DNA of 64,000 bases from Gonatopus flavifemur (taxonomy: Eukaryota > Arthropoda > Insecta > Hymenoptera > Dryinidae): NCBI GenBank assembly GCA_018340375.1, contig JAFFJZ010000003.1, forward strand, positions 16,616,001 through 16,680,000. The letters run 5' to 3'. The notes below the pieces were generated by a model. It made no database searches. It was not told the DNA's origin and worked only from the letters and a program-made list of their open reading frames with translations. This document shows, piece by piece, positions 13,301-25,055 of the stretch. Position 1 is the first letter of the stretch, and each line of letters opens with the position of its first letter. The position numbers were made by a program, and so were the translations under genes.

Positions 13301-14046
13301 AAAGTTACCTTCCAGTAATCCGTGTTGAATCTATGTGGCGAAGGTAGAGTCTATGACTTATCAACCGTTGCTTCCTTCAACGGCAAAGCGATTTTAGCGT
13401 AGGAAGTTTAGTTAACGTATTAGAAGCCGTGTCTCTTCTCAAACTCCTGGTACAGAGGAAGATGAATTGATCCCTCATTCTCGGAGATTTCAATTCCCAT
13501 GCCCAACAAACAAGTTTGAAAGGGTAACAATCCAACCGTGGAGTCCATGACGATGATATCATGAATTTTACATCGACACTTCTTTGATCAAGTATAATCC
13601 GTTTTGTCGAGAGCATTATTTTGAATATGTTACCTCCTTGGTGATAAAAATCGTCTTTAGTTTTCCAATATTCTTCCCTCTCACCTGGCTGAATATAATC
13701 GTTTAATATAACGTCTTCCTGGCACCTCATATAATATCCCAGCGCTCAAGGAACCTAACCGCTTTTGAGCTGGAGGTTACGAGAGGTGGTAAAAAATATA
13801 TTTACTGTAGGGTGGCCTCAGACTTGACGTTCCAGGATGGCGACAGAGAGACAGAGTGTACAGCATATATATGGAGAAGAAGGGATGACGAAGAAGAGGG
13901 CGTAGAGATGTACACACGTATATACAGCTTGTACAATAGCTAGCAATTATGTAGAGTGGCCGCCGTCTAGCCTGGTTCGGTATATGCCAGGGCTACTAGT
14001 ACTACTTCTATCACTATAACAACACGCTGTTACTACGCTTACAAGT

Positions 14047-14090
14047 CTCCTCCTTCTCCTTCTCCTTCTTCTTCTTCTTCTTCTTCTCCT
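14047..14090. repeat. CTT/CCT-rich microsatellite
   Basis: A pyrimidine tract of TCC, TTC and CTT units on the plus strand, in a GC-richer intronic island. Confidence 0.85.
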
Positions 14091-16929
14091 ACCTCCATCC
14101 CCCACTTGTACTCTATTTCTCCTTTTTTCCTCTTCCTCCTGTTTTTTTTCTCATCGTCTTGTTCTTCGTTGCCGTCGCAGTCATCGCTTGTTACCGCTCC
14201 GCCTCGGGTATCTTAGAAATATATGAGTATTTCTATGCCGCTACAAAGATAGCGACATAAAGAGGTTGGTCCAAGGGACATTAAAGTAAGAACCGTCAGG
14301 AGTGAGAGGTGCACTTACGAATATTACCAAAGCATGCAAAAGAAGAAATGGTAAACAACAAGGGGCTCAAAAAATATATTTCTCGATTAATAAATGCTCG
14401 AGGAAAGAACAAAATATATACATTCATTCTAAAGATCTTCCCAACTCATTGAAACTTCTTTCCACATTTTCTTTTTGTATTTAGTGAAATATGAAAAGAA
14501 TGAAAATAACGTACTTTTTTAATGGACACACTTTTGAAGATTATCGCGTGTATTTCGTCGATACAATGTTCAATCAACGTGAAATTTTCCTTCTTTGTTG
14601 GAAAAGGGAAAGAAGGGAAGCGCGAAGTGTGTCGAGGAACAAAGAAAACTCGGAAATAATAAGAAAGCTTCCGTTCAATCGAACAGACGAATAATACAAT
14701 CCCCTTTTTTCGTTGAAAGAGAAAAGATAAAGAAGAGTGAAACACACTTTCGCGTATTACTCAATCGACGCTAAAATGACAATTAAGAGAAGATGAAAAT
14801 CCTCCTCTTCGATTCTCAAGTATACACCGAGATTTTTTTTCTCTGTATTTACTTGAGAATTATTCTCGAGCGCACTCTCGACGTTTTGATCCTTTTTTCC
14901 CTCTTACGTCTTCTTTATCATCTTACGTGGTATACGTGGTACGTGGTCCTCCTCCATTCCGGTCCTACGACGAGGCTACGACGAGGTACTTGACTCAAGA
15001 CCACCCCACGTCCCTTGTTTTTATTTGTTTGGTACAAGATAACTGTGATGACAACAATATTCGATGATGTCTATTCGCGTCTATTGCGCGTAATCAAGAT
15101 CCATTGTGGCGTTCCTATTACCTCATTACGCAGAGCCTGCCTGTCTGGATTGGAATTGACGCATCAATTTACAGCATCGTGTAGATGGATACGTGAATAT
15201 ACATAGCAAAGGATCGTACAAATTCTGGAATCGTTCAGTGATCTCCAATTACTGCACGTTTTCCTCCTCTCCGTTTGATATAATTATAAAAGAAGGTCGA
15301 AGATTTTATATTCTATATTTGTAAATTTGATTTCGAGATGTCGGGGGATGAAATGAGAGAGAGAGGTTGTAGATATGGAAGGATGGGTGAGCGATGAGGG
15401 AGAAAACCGTTGGTTGAATGTTGGTGACGGATGAATCATGGGCGTTGTTTCTGTATGCACAGGGCAATGAGAGAGAGCAAGGAAAAGAGGAAAGTGGAAA
15501 GTCGAGGTGACGAGAGGGGAGGGAAGTAGCTAGTCTATGGATAATTTAACCCGTAGCGGTACTGAATGGGTTATAATTGGTGATGACAGCCCGTCAGGAG
15601 ACATAGCATTCAATATGACCCGAGTTTAGCACTCGAGCATGCTACGCTCCTCTCGTTTCCCAACTCTTTCTAACTCTGTTACATACGCTCTGCCTCCAGA
15701 CGACAACGGTACCACCGAGAATCTCCGTGAATGACGAACGATTCAACGGGTGTCAACGACAATTTGTAATTTATTATCCGCATAATTGAATCATCGTTTT
15801 ATTTATTTTTATCGGCGAATATCAGGGAAATCCAGTTCAATTTTATGTGGATGTTAATTAATACCTGTCAAGATCGTCATTTCTGTTCTCCACGTCGGGT
15901 TGCGGTATTTCCAATAATCGTTCCAATACAAATAAATCCCCTGGGAAATCACTTCATTCGTAAGAATTTGATTGCTCGAAGGAGATCATTTGACCAGTTG
16001 AATTCAATTACAAAGGTAGTTTCCTAATTCGTGTGTAGGATAGTTACACAGTACACCTACGACGATTACGTGGGTTTTAATGGCGCAGACGGCAGGCATT
16101 CCCTCGGGTTTGAGTACAGTTCTTGTTGTCAGTATCGTTGCCGGTATCCAGAACTATGGTTCCCGTATTCATAGATATAATCCCATTTCAGAATGATGTA
16201 CGTATATGTACACACCCTGGCCAACCGGCGAAAGAGAGTAAGCAGTCGAACGTAGTCAGAGTGCAGGGTACTTGTACAGATATCACTTCATACACGGGGT
16301 GCGCAATACTATCATCCTGGAATTCTATTGTGCTCTCCACAAGCGGTAGCCGGAGATATTACCCTAACCGGCCATAATTACGTCATCGTCATTGTCTCTG
16401 TTGTACGTACACATACGGAAACACGGATATATACATTGAACTCTGTGGGTACTATGAGACAACCCTTCCTCGCTTTGCTTAGCTTTGCGCTACCCCGCAG
16501 TCTTTGAATTTCATCTCTCATCCCTCATCGAGCCTATAATAATGAATGTATGTAGTATATATTTACGACCCCCACGGTGGTACATTCTTGTAATTCCGAG
16601 GGCTAAATTGGAATAATTGTGAATTTTTCAGAGAACAATGATAATACCCTAATTTACAAGCACGTTAAATAATAGATGACCCTTCAGGAATGGCGTGATA
16701 TGGGATCGATGGAAGAGCCAAATACACGTACATAGTCATAAATGAGGCTATAGAGTATTACATACACGTATACGAGAGAATATAGCATCTAATGCAACGT
16801 TACGCTAGTTATGTCGCGTATGCTGAACGGTCGACCAACCGGGGTTGCCCTCCAGGGAATGATGACATGATTCCCCAATGTCCACCCCGTCCGTTGGCTT
16901 GACTCTGTTTCCTAGACCACAATGTCGAC

Positions 16930-16964
16930 CACCTGACAGTCACCTGTAATCGCGGCTTCACCTG
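16930..16964. promoter_or_regulatory. Cluster of three CACCTG E-boxes
   Basis: CACCTG occurs at 16930, 16941 and 16959, all in the same orientation within 35 bp of a GC-richer intronic island. CACCTG/CAGGTG is the known core bound by Snail/Scratch/ZEB-type zinc fingers and some bHLH dimers. An enhancer role is inference. Confidence 0.35.
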
Positions 16965-17503
16965 CATACATATCAGCAACACCCTAGGATTAGTAGGAGT
17001 GCATTGAACTATTCTCTCCTGCATTTCGCGAATTATTGGCGTATCGGGTGCAATTTGGTCCTCCTATCCTTCCGCGCCACATCGCTTCCTGAGCGCGCAT
17101 GCAATGCGTTGTGTGCATTCTCGAATTGTAGTTGCTTGTATGGCATCAGGTGATAGACCATCTTGTGAATTGTTGTCTTCGTACGTATGTAGAGGAGATA
17201 CGGTAATCAAGACACGATTAATAGCCATTATGATGAATGGTAGGCTAACAAGAATGGATTGTGGATAGCAATGAACAGAGATTTCATTTGGAAATTGTCA
17301 GTTGTATGTACGATCATTCTAAAGATACATACGTTGGCAGGTAATCAAGAGAGAAACAGACAAGTTCTTTTGATTCTCTCTCGACGGAAAGATGATATAA
17401 GAAGAAGGAACGTGGATCAAAGGAGAAATGCAGAGTAGGAGAAAAGCCGCGCGTCAGGGGCAAGGAAATTTCATAAACAGAATTATGCTAACTATCCTGG
17501 CAC

Positions 17504-17535
17504 GGAAAGGAAGGAAGGAAGGAAGGAAGGAAGGA
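17504..17535. repeat. (GGAA)n microsatellite
   Basis: About seven tandem GGAA units, the same unit as at 1114-1142. Confidence 0.9.
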
Positions 17536-20500
17536 GATTCGAGTTCAAACTCGATCCTCGCTTCGGAGAATCTTCTATATATTCTCAACCCAGAGATTCT
17601 CAGTTGAATCTCGTTAACGCTTCTGTTCTATGCTGCGCTGCTCTTACGTTCTTCCTATATGTGTACATACCCACTTTGTCCCCTCTTCTTCTTCTTCTTC
17701 TTCTTCTATTCAACAAATTGTCTGTGAACTCCTCTCATTGTTGTCTACACAACACTGTGACGAGCAAAATTCAACGTTCTTAATGTGATTGTCACATCCC
17801 ATGCTGTAAGCGACTATGTATCTTTGAAACGCTCGCATGCACGTTTAACGGCAAGGCATATCGCAATAAGAATAATTCAATCTTAATTGAAGATTAAACT
17901 AATGATTAGGTATCAGAGAAATGTGTGGATGATTAGTATGAAAGTGGTAAAAACAACTCAATGGTTTATAAAATGCTATACACGTTGGCGCCACGATATT
18001 GTCTTCATACAGAGCATACTCAAATTTATACGATTAATTCCGTATAAATGTATACGACTCGACAATAAAATCCAATCATGTCTCTGTTGTCAAATGCACG
18101 TAGAATGCTAATAAAGCAAGTTAAGAGAACAATAAGATTGGAAGAACATTCCGTATAAGTCGATTATAAGGCAATACATTAAGGCAATGCGAACACCTTG
18201 AAGCATCTATAAGCGGAATTTAATGTTTGTTCACGATCGTTAGCTGGGCGATAAAAGTCTCGTCGTATAAAAATCCAGAAGAAGGATTTTTATTCCTTCC
18301 TTCTTCTTCTCTGGTTTCAAAATATGTTTTCACGAACTTGGAATGAGATATCGTTTGGAACTGGAAAATTTCATCCCTGGGAGGAAATTGTGTGACCAAC
18401 TCGATGTGTTAAGTTTTTTTTCAAAAGCACAACTTGGATAAATATTTATAAAAGTAAGAGAGGATTGTTTTTCTCTTCCCTTGATTTTCCGTTCGTCGGT
18501 TGGCGTTGCATAAAATAAAATAAAACGGATATTGAAACTGGCGAGAGCTAATTTCCTCACCTTTCCAAGCATAATATCATCCTCTATCCTTCCTTTCCTA
18601 CTTATTCTTTCAGTTTATACTTCTCTCTTTTTCTCTGTTCCTCTATATCCGGGCGTTCCATCTGCTCTTATTGTCTAGCCGTCGTCCTAGCTATCGAATG
18701 AACGCCTTCTGAATATTCAGCATAAAAAAAACGGCAGCACATAGAATAAGAAGAAGAAGGAACGGGAGATAAACGGAACTGGTAGAGCGACCAAATCGAA
18801 TTCGGTTTCGAACTTGACGAGTGACAGGAGATGCTGAAACGTTCCCCTGCAGATGCGATTAAAGTCTGCTGCGAGGAAAACGACGATGACGACACGTTTT
18901 ACGTACCAGAAATGTGAATTTGTTCGATTACAATATCCCAGTGACCCTTAACCCACATACCCTCCAATACCCGTACTCGAGTCGAAGGCATACAGCGGTG
19001 AGGAAGAAATTCACGTACATGAAATTCGTCAATGTCATCCATCGAGTGGATGAAATTTTTCTCCGGTTTCATGCAAATCGAATGTAATTTGCTCTTCCTC
19101 TGACTTTAATGGATTCCCTCCTCTCGAATTAAATTATTTGCTAGGGTAGGGGGAATACATTGATTTGATTTCCAAGAATTATAGTTTAATAAGAGAAATT
19201 CCTATATCATCGTCGATCGTTTTCCGCTCCTCATCGACAACTCTGGTCCGTCGAATGAAGAAAAGAATGAGGAAAAAGTGGAAAAGATCGAGCGAGGGGC
19301 TGTTTGTTTTTTCGCCAAGATGTGCACGGTAATTGGATATCCGAGGAAAGTCCTTGTGGAGATATCAAGCAAAAGTAGACACGGTCATTTGATCCTTGTA
19401 CACTGTGCGTCACAATATTGATGATGCTTTCAACGATGGTAAACAATAAATAAGTCTGTTTTTCTGATTCTTAACGGCACAGCGTAACAATACATTCAAC
19501 ATGCCTTTTGAGAAAACATTGATGAAATATCGATTGTTCATAAGTTACAGATCTACGATTTTCGAATTTATTCCCTCGACATGGCTCGCCACAAACTTAT
19601 TCATTCCTTTTATACAACTCCCTACAAAAGGGGTGCAATCACACAAGGTTATCCCTCTATGAATCACTCCTTCTATCCTTTGAAACCTGACAAGGGATCG
19701 AATCCGATTGATTCTCTGAATTAATGATAAATATTTGATGAGAGTTCATTGGGTCACCCGTTGGAAGGATTTGAAACATTAATTAGGCAGAAATGTATTC
19801 GATTCAACAGAAATTCCGGTTTTTCGACCCATATCTTTGACGTGAAACACGAACGAGACATCGAGTTCGGTATCTGCATATGAGAACATAGTCAATTCAC
19901 CAATTACTTTTACCTTTTTTTTTTTCAATTTGCCCTCCTCATTAAGCGCTTTTGAAAAAATAAAAGGAATATCCTCGCGAGCGAGGTTGAGCGAAAAGTA
20001 CCTTAGTATACAAATTTATTCGTAAAGTTTCGCAATTTAAATATCCACGGTGTTTCAATCAAGAAGTGGGCGCTGCGGTACACTAATACAAACAAATGCT
20101 CATCTGCGTGTATATACACACACGCATAGCACCGGGCAACGCGCACATAGGAATGGATCTCTCTCTTTTCCTTTTTTTTTTCTAACTGTTCTCCCACCTT
20201 TATTCAGGAGGTTCCGCTCCACCTCTTCGTGACCAAAATATCCACTTTCAGAGATTTTCGTCGTCGTTGGCATCGCGACGTTCAAATATTAAAAAGCTCC
20301 GCCTTTCCTCCGGAAACAAAAAAAAAGGAACTTTGTTGTAGCAGCTTCGAAACTCGTTTCCGCCTTCTTGTCCTCCTTCGTTACTTGCTTACTGCTTGCT
20401 TGCTTGCTTGCTCGCTTGTACTTGATCCACATCTCGCAAGAGTACCAAGTCTACGTTTACATAGTAATACTTGCTTTCTCGTTAACCTCCGACAACCACT

Positions 20501-20550
20501 TCATGTGGAGATAATACGCATACATATGCGCAAGCATGTACTCTATACAG

Positions 20551-20579
20551 GTATATATATATATATATATATATATATT
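20551..20579. repeat. (TA)n microsatellite
   Basis: An uninterrupted run of about fourteen TA units. Shorter TA runs occur near 6890, 11670, 27866 and 30112. Confidence 0.9.
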
Positions 20580-22433
20580 CGCCGATCCTGGAGAATCGAA
20601 TGTTCCAGGAAAGTGCTTGGAATTGGGAATGCTGTGGAATTATATTGCTAGGTACCTGCGCAACGAACGAATATACGCACACATTCCGGTCTGTGTATTC
20701 CAGTCTGGTCGTATATATAACCGAGTACTATCGTTGTACACCTGCTGCACGAAGCCGCACTTGATTATCGTTTAAGCTGTACGAATGTAAACAGCCACTG
20801 CACTGCAGTACAGTTAGCTACTGAGGAGCAGTCGCGAATAGATAGATGAATGATCCCGTGATTATCATCGTAGGGACGCGCATAGGGATTTTCAATGCCG
20901 TCTGACATTCTTGGCATTGGCTGGTTTTCTTGACGGGTGGGGTCAGAGAATAATACAAAAAACTAGCTCGTTTGTAGGGCAATAAAAGGAGTAAAAATAG
21001 TTCACGCTGGTTTGTAATTAATCTTCTCGTTCGAAACTATAACAGCATTGCACCTTATAGGAAAATGTTTGAAATTCGAATACTCAGGATAATATACATA
21101 AAACTGAGAATTCGATACTCAATCAATGAAATATATATATATCCTTAAAAGTTGTAACTTCTGATCAATGGGAGAAGGACGAGAAAATATGAAAAGTTTG
21201 AACATATTCGTCGGAACTCGATTTCCATAAAGGGCGTGCGAGGTCTCTTTTTCTGATATATTGATAAGATCTCCAACGCCTGTTGGCCACATTTCCCCTC
21301 GTCGGATATGAGTGTTCTAGTTGATCTTGAATCAGATATCACCTTGATGAAATTTTTGGATATTACGTTTTATAGGGAGGAGATGCAATAAGTAAATTCA
21401 ATTTCAACGGCTTACAAGTATTAATCGAACTTTTTATTCCCGTCGAAATTGGAAAAAGAGAACGAAGAATGAGGCGAAGAATTCGATAACCGAGGAATAT
21501 AATGTCAAGTAATGGAGAAGTTGCAAGGGAAGCGTTATGGAAGTTTTTAGAGTCTATGTGTGACGAAGCAGATGATTCTAGTTGGAAAATACTCCACTTG
21601 GTTTGGTTTGTTCATGATTGTTAAGATGATACCTCAATACCAATTTGCAGCATCCACTGCCTTTGATTTTTCAAATATGGATGTACGACAGGGACGAATA
21701 TCCTCTGGAGTTCTTGGCTAATCGGTTCATCTTTGTCTTTAAATCCTCTGCTATGCCGCAGAGTAAGAAATGATGGTTGGTGCATCAACCAAAGTTTCTT
21801 CAAAAGCAGATACCAGGTCACTAAAGGAAGAGAGTCTTACCGCAGTCGCGTGGGATACTGAAATTCTACCTCCCCTGACCCCATTAGCGTAAGAGGTGGT
21901 GGCTGAAAGTGGCCGGGTTGATAAATGCAGAAAAACTATGAGAGAAGTTCTTGAACATCGAAGTACAAAAAAATCAAAATCCATTTATACATACTCACAA
22001 TTTCTTTTGTTTTAAATTAGAAATGTTGATATACGCAGACTCGAATTGCCGGGCATTATACCGACCATGGCAAATTCAATGAAAAAAACAGCGGAAAAAC
22101 TGGCCCAGTTAACGATTCGACGTTGTAAATTCATCACCATTCCCGTCCATCGAATTTCATTCGATTCATATGCACAGACGAATGACTAGTCTCTTCCATT
22201 TGAAAGAGTTATTGATCTAAAATCACTGTGGTTCCCGTACCAATCATTTTTTCCCCCCAATCAAAATTCAGGGATTCTAATAAAAAACCAATGCATAGAT
22301 TAATTTCAAATTTTCATCTTTTCCTTCAGAAATCAATAACAAAACTCGAACTATATCAAATTCATTTTCGTGTATAATTCAATTTGATATTTTCCTCGGG
22401 ATTTGAGATATAATTCAAAATTCATTCAGTATA

Positions 22434-22460
22434 CCAAGTGTGTAAGTATGAAACCGGAAT
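22434..22460 (+). repeat. Mariner terminal inverted repeat, left
   Basis: Begins CCAAGTGTGTAAG right after the TA at 22432-22433. It matches the right end in opposite orientation with one clear mismatch in the first 25 bases. Confidence 0.92.
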
Positions 22461-22509
22461 TTTTGTACAGAAAAAACACGTTTATCGTAATGATATGATA
22501 CAAAGTAAC

Positions 22510-23546
22510 TTATTGAAAGTATTGTCCGTCGCTATCTATACACTTTTTCCATCTTTCTGGCAATTTGTGGATTCCGCGCCAAAAGAAGTGTTACTCTTTT
22601 GAGGCAAACCAGTCATCGAGCCATTTTCGTACATCTTCGTAAGAAGTAAAGCGCTGCTCAGCAAGTGAGTGTCCCATCGATGCAAACAAGTAGTAATCGG
22701 ATGGGGCAAGGTCCGGTGAGTAAGGCGCGTGCTGAAGAATCTCCCAACGGAACGACTCTATCGTTTCCTGGACCTGTTTTGCTTTGTGTGCTGGTGCATC
22801 GTCATGCAGCAAAATCACCTTGTGTCGTCTTTGTTGGTATTCTGGTCGTTTTTCACGCAAAACTCGATCCAAATCGATCATTTGTTGTCGGTAGCGTTGA
22901 GTATTGACAGTTTCCCCAGGTTTCAGCAGCTCGTAGTAGATCACGCCCTTCTGATCCCACCAAACACACAGCATTGTTTTTCGTCCGGAGCGGTTTGGTC
23001 TTGCCGTCGATGTTGATGGTTCACCCGGAGTAACCCATGACTTTTTGCGCTTAGTATTCTCGAAATATATCCACTTTTCATCGCCAGTCACAATTCGATG
23101 GAGGAATGACTTTCTTTGGAACCTAGCGAGCAGCATTTCACATGATGTTCCGCGGTTTTCCTGCTGTCTTTCCTTGAGTTCATGTGAACCCATTTCCCCA
23201 CCTTTTGTATCTTTCCCATGGCTTTCAACCGAAGGGAGATGGCTTCTCGGGTCACCTTCAACTGATCCGCCAGTTGTTGTTGTGTTTGAGCGTCGTCTTC
23301 GTCCAACAAGGCTTGCAGGTCAGCGTATTCAAACTTTTTCGGTGGTCTTCCACGTTCTCCGTTCCTGACGTCAAAATCGCCACTTTTGAACCGTTTGAAC
23401 CACTCGAAACACTGTGTTTTACTGAGAGCATGCTCACCAAGCGCCTCCACAAGCATTCGATGCGATTGGGCTGCGGTTTTCTCCAGATGAAAACAGAAAA
23501 GTAGTGCTGTCCGCAAATCGTGATTTGTTGGCACAAAACTCGACAT
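22510..23546 (-). pseudogene. Mariner transposase, frameshifted and with an internal stop
   Basis: The reading runs from ATG (23546) to TAA (22512-22510): 1037 nt, exactly one base short of the 345-codon length typical of Mos1-type transposases. The N-terminal half carries the paired helix-turn-helix region, including Trp-Phe-Lys-Arg-Phe-Lys-Ser-Gly-Asp-Phe. The C-terminal half carries the DDE/D core: Gly-Asp-Glu-Lys-Trp, then His-Asp-Asp-Ala-Pro-Ala-His, then Pro-Asp-Leu-Ala-Pro-Ser-Asp-Tyr. There are 34 residues between the last two catalytic Asp, the D,D34D signature. The usual Asn after the second Asp is Asp here. A one-base deletion near 23185-23190 shifts the frame in the linker. A TAA at about 22593-22591 ends the second half early, with the family's C-terminal tail (Pro-Glu-Arg-Trp) still in frame beyond it. 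Confidence 0.95.
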
Positions 23547-23691
23547 GTTTGTCTCTAATAAACCAATGCTACTGAATGAAACTCGTGTTATTGTGAGTTG
23601 GAAATCTTTGTCGGATATCAATACAATAACAAGACACCGCTGACGTGATGTGTCGGTAACTGCATCGACATCTAGCGACACCTATGGGCAA

Positions 23692-23718
23692 ATTCCGGTT
23701 TCATACTTACACACCTGG
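23692..23718 (-). repeat. Mariner terminal inverted repeat, right
   Basis: Ends CACACCTGG just before the TA at 23719-23720 and is the reverse complement of the left end. Confidence 0.92.
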
Positions 23719-24857
23719 TAAGGAGAAATTTTGTATCAAAGGATTGAACCATCGAATCGAAGAATTAAAAATTTCCAGAAAAATTGATAAATTCACAAAC
23801 ATTTTAGCGATATCAATTCTCATTCTAATTATTTGTCACGTAGAAAATCGTGAAAGCATCTTTATTCATTCTCCTGTGTAGAATTTGAATTTCTATTTAC
23901 CAACCGATATTGATTCGTGACACACTTTTTCGCGAAGTTGGAACGAGTTTGACATCGCATCGTTCCAGTAAATTTATTTTCCACACACGAAAAAAATCGA
24001 TTCTTTTTTCATCAACGTCAATCGCTCGAATCAAAGAATGACACCTTTTGTCCACCTTTTAGCAAACCGGGTGAAAAAAATGTCACATCTTTTCTGATAC
24101 CGAACGATAAAATTGAGAAAATAATTCATGGGACAGATTTTTATTTTCACAATTTTGTGGATAAGCTCTCTCCACTCGTGTGATATGATATTACATCTTT
24201 TTTTTCTTCTTTATTCAGAAATCTGGGTGCGTTGAAAAACCACCTGTTTTTCCTCGTACGATTTTTCTCGTGTTTACATTTGAAAAGATCCGAAGTGGCG
24301 AATCCTACTTTTTCGAGTGATAAAATAATTGAGTATAAATATATTTTCACTTTGAATGGTATTAAAGAAAAACACACTTCTGGGAGTTGGGTTTTTTTTT
24401 TATTGGCAAATATTGACGATGTTTTTGCTCTCTAATTTGTCCATTTATCGAGTACAAATAGTTCAAGTTCCTTGAGATCCAAAAAATAATTGGATTTTTT
24501 ATTCAAATTAATCGATTAAATGTACGGAGGGAGAATATAGGAAGACAAATAAGGGAAATCACCGCATGTGGTTTAGTAGTACGTGTTCATTTGTTCAACT
24601 GTATACTGTTTCCTTATGTGGAGATACAAGCGAGGAGAGAAAGAAGCGGTTCGAATGACACGAGAAAAAGGGGGTAATACTTCGACACATACGCTAAGAA
24701 ATCAGATACTCCGCAGTCCTCGTTTGTCTTCTTTCACACTCTGTATCCGATTGATCGATTTTCAACACTGATCAGTTCTAAACAACTGATTTATACACAA
24801 AAAACAGTAAAATGTGACAAATTGTGGTTATTATTTACTCTATTCGAATCTTTCCTA

Positions 24858-25055
24858 TTTTGTTTTCAAAAGCACATTGAGTATGCCAAAAAAGAAATTG
24901 AGAATTATCTGCAAAGCAGGACCTCGTCCAAGGAAAAAACAATATACGACATTACGAATATTATTCCTGAATATCCGATGAATTTGCACAAGAATCGAAA
25001 GGAGGATGAGAATGATAAGTTCACACGTATCAATTCGAGACTTGGATATAAATAA
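24858..25055 (+). CDS. Weak candidate for a terminal coding exon
   Basis: A good acceptor (TTTCCTATTTTGTTTTCAAAAG, ending about 24870) precedes an open frame of about 60 codons ending in TAA at 25053-25055. The peptide is hydrophilic and charged, with Glu-Tyr-Ala-Lys-Lys-Glu-Ile-Glu near its start and coding-like codon choice. An AATAAA lies at 25155-25160. No partner exon is certain: 24219-24322 also follows a strong acceptor but quickly hits stops. I do not recognise the peptide; frames of this length occur by chance in such AT-rich DNA. Confidence 0.2.
   Translation, partial: FCFQKHIEYAKKEIENYLQSRTSSKEKTIYDITNIIPEYPMNLHKNRKEDENDKFTRINSRLGYK

Larger units (their letters stand above)
4608..22433. 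other. First part of the 30-kb intron
   Basis: AT-rich intron of the membrane-protein gene. I found no supported exon. GC-richer islands rich in simple repeats lie near 6730-7640, 13800-14100, 15540-16520, 16800-17120 and 20340-20930. They may be enhancers or alternative promoters, but that is inference. Microsatellites include CAG and CAGT runs (7302-7347), CTT/CCT (14047-14090), GGAA (17504-17535), TTC (17684-17706), TGCT (20393-20413) and TA (20551-20579). A weak relic of a LINE endonuclease may lie at 13450-13560. Confidence 0.5.
22434..23718 (-). mobile_element. Mariner (Tc1/mariner) transposon, Mos1-like, full length but broken
   Basis: A complete 1285-bp element flanked on both sides by TA (22432-22433 and 23719-23720), the usual mariner target duplication. 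The ends are near-perfect inverted repeats of about 27 bp sharing GTGTGTAAGTATGAAACCGG. Inside lies one minus-strand transposase frame close in length and sequence to Mos1 (mauritiana subfamily). The copy lies in the 30-kb intron, antisense to the host gene. Two lesions disable the transposase, so the element is not autonomous, although its ends could still be recognised by an enzyme made elsewhere. Confidence 0.95.

Noticed and set aside
20229..20651. 140-codon plus-strand open frame
   Set aside because: It crosses TGCT and TA microsatellites and gives a repetitive Cys/Leu and Tyr/Ile peptide.
22665..23504. Plus-strand frames across the mariner
   Set aside because: They are shadows of the minus-strand transposase, whose catalytic motifs are clear.
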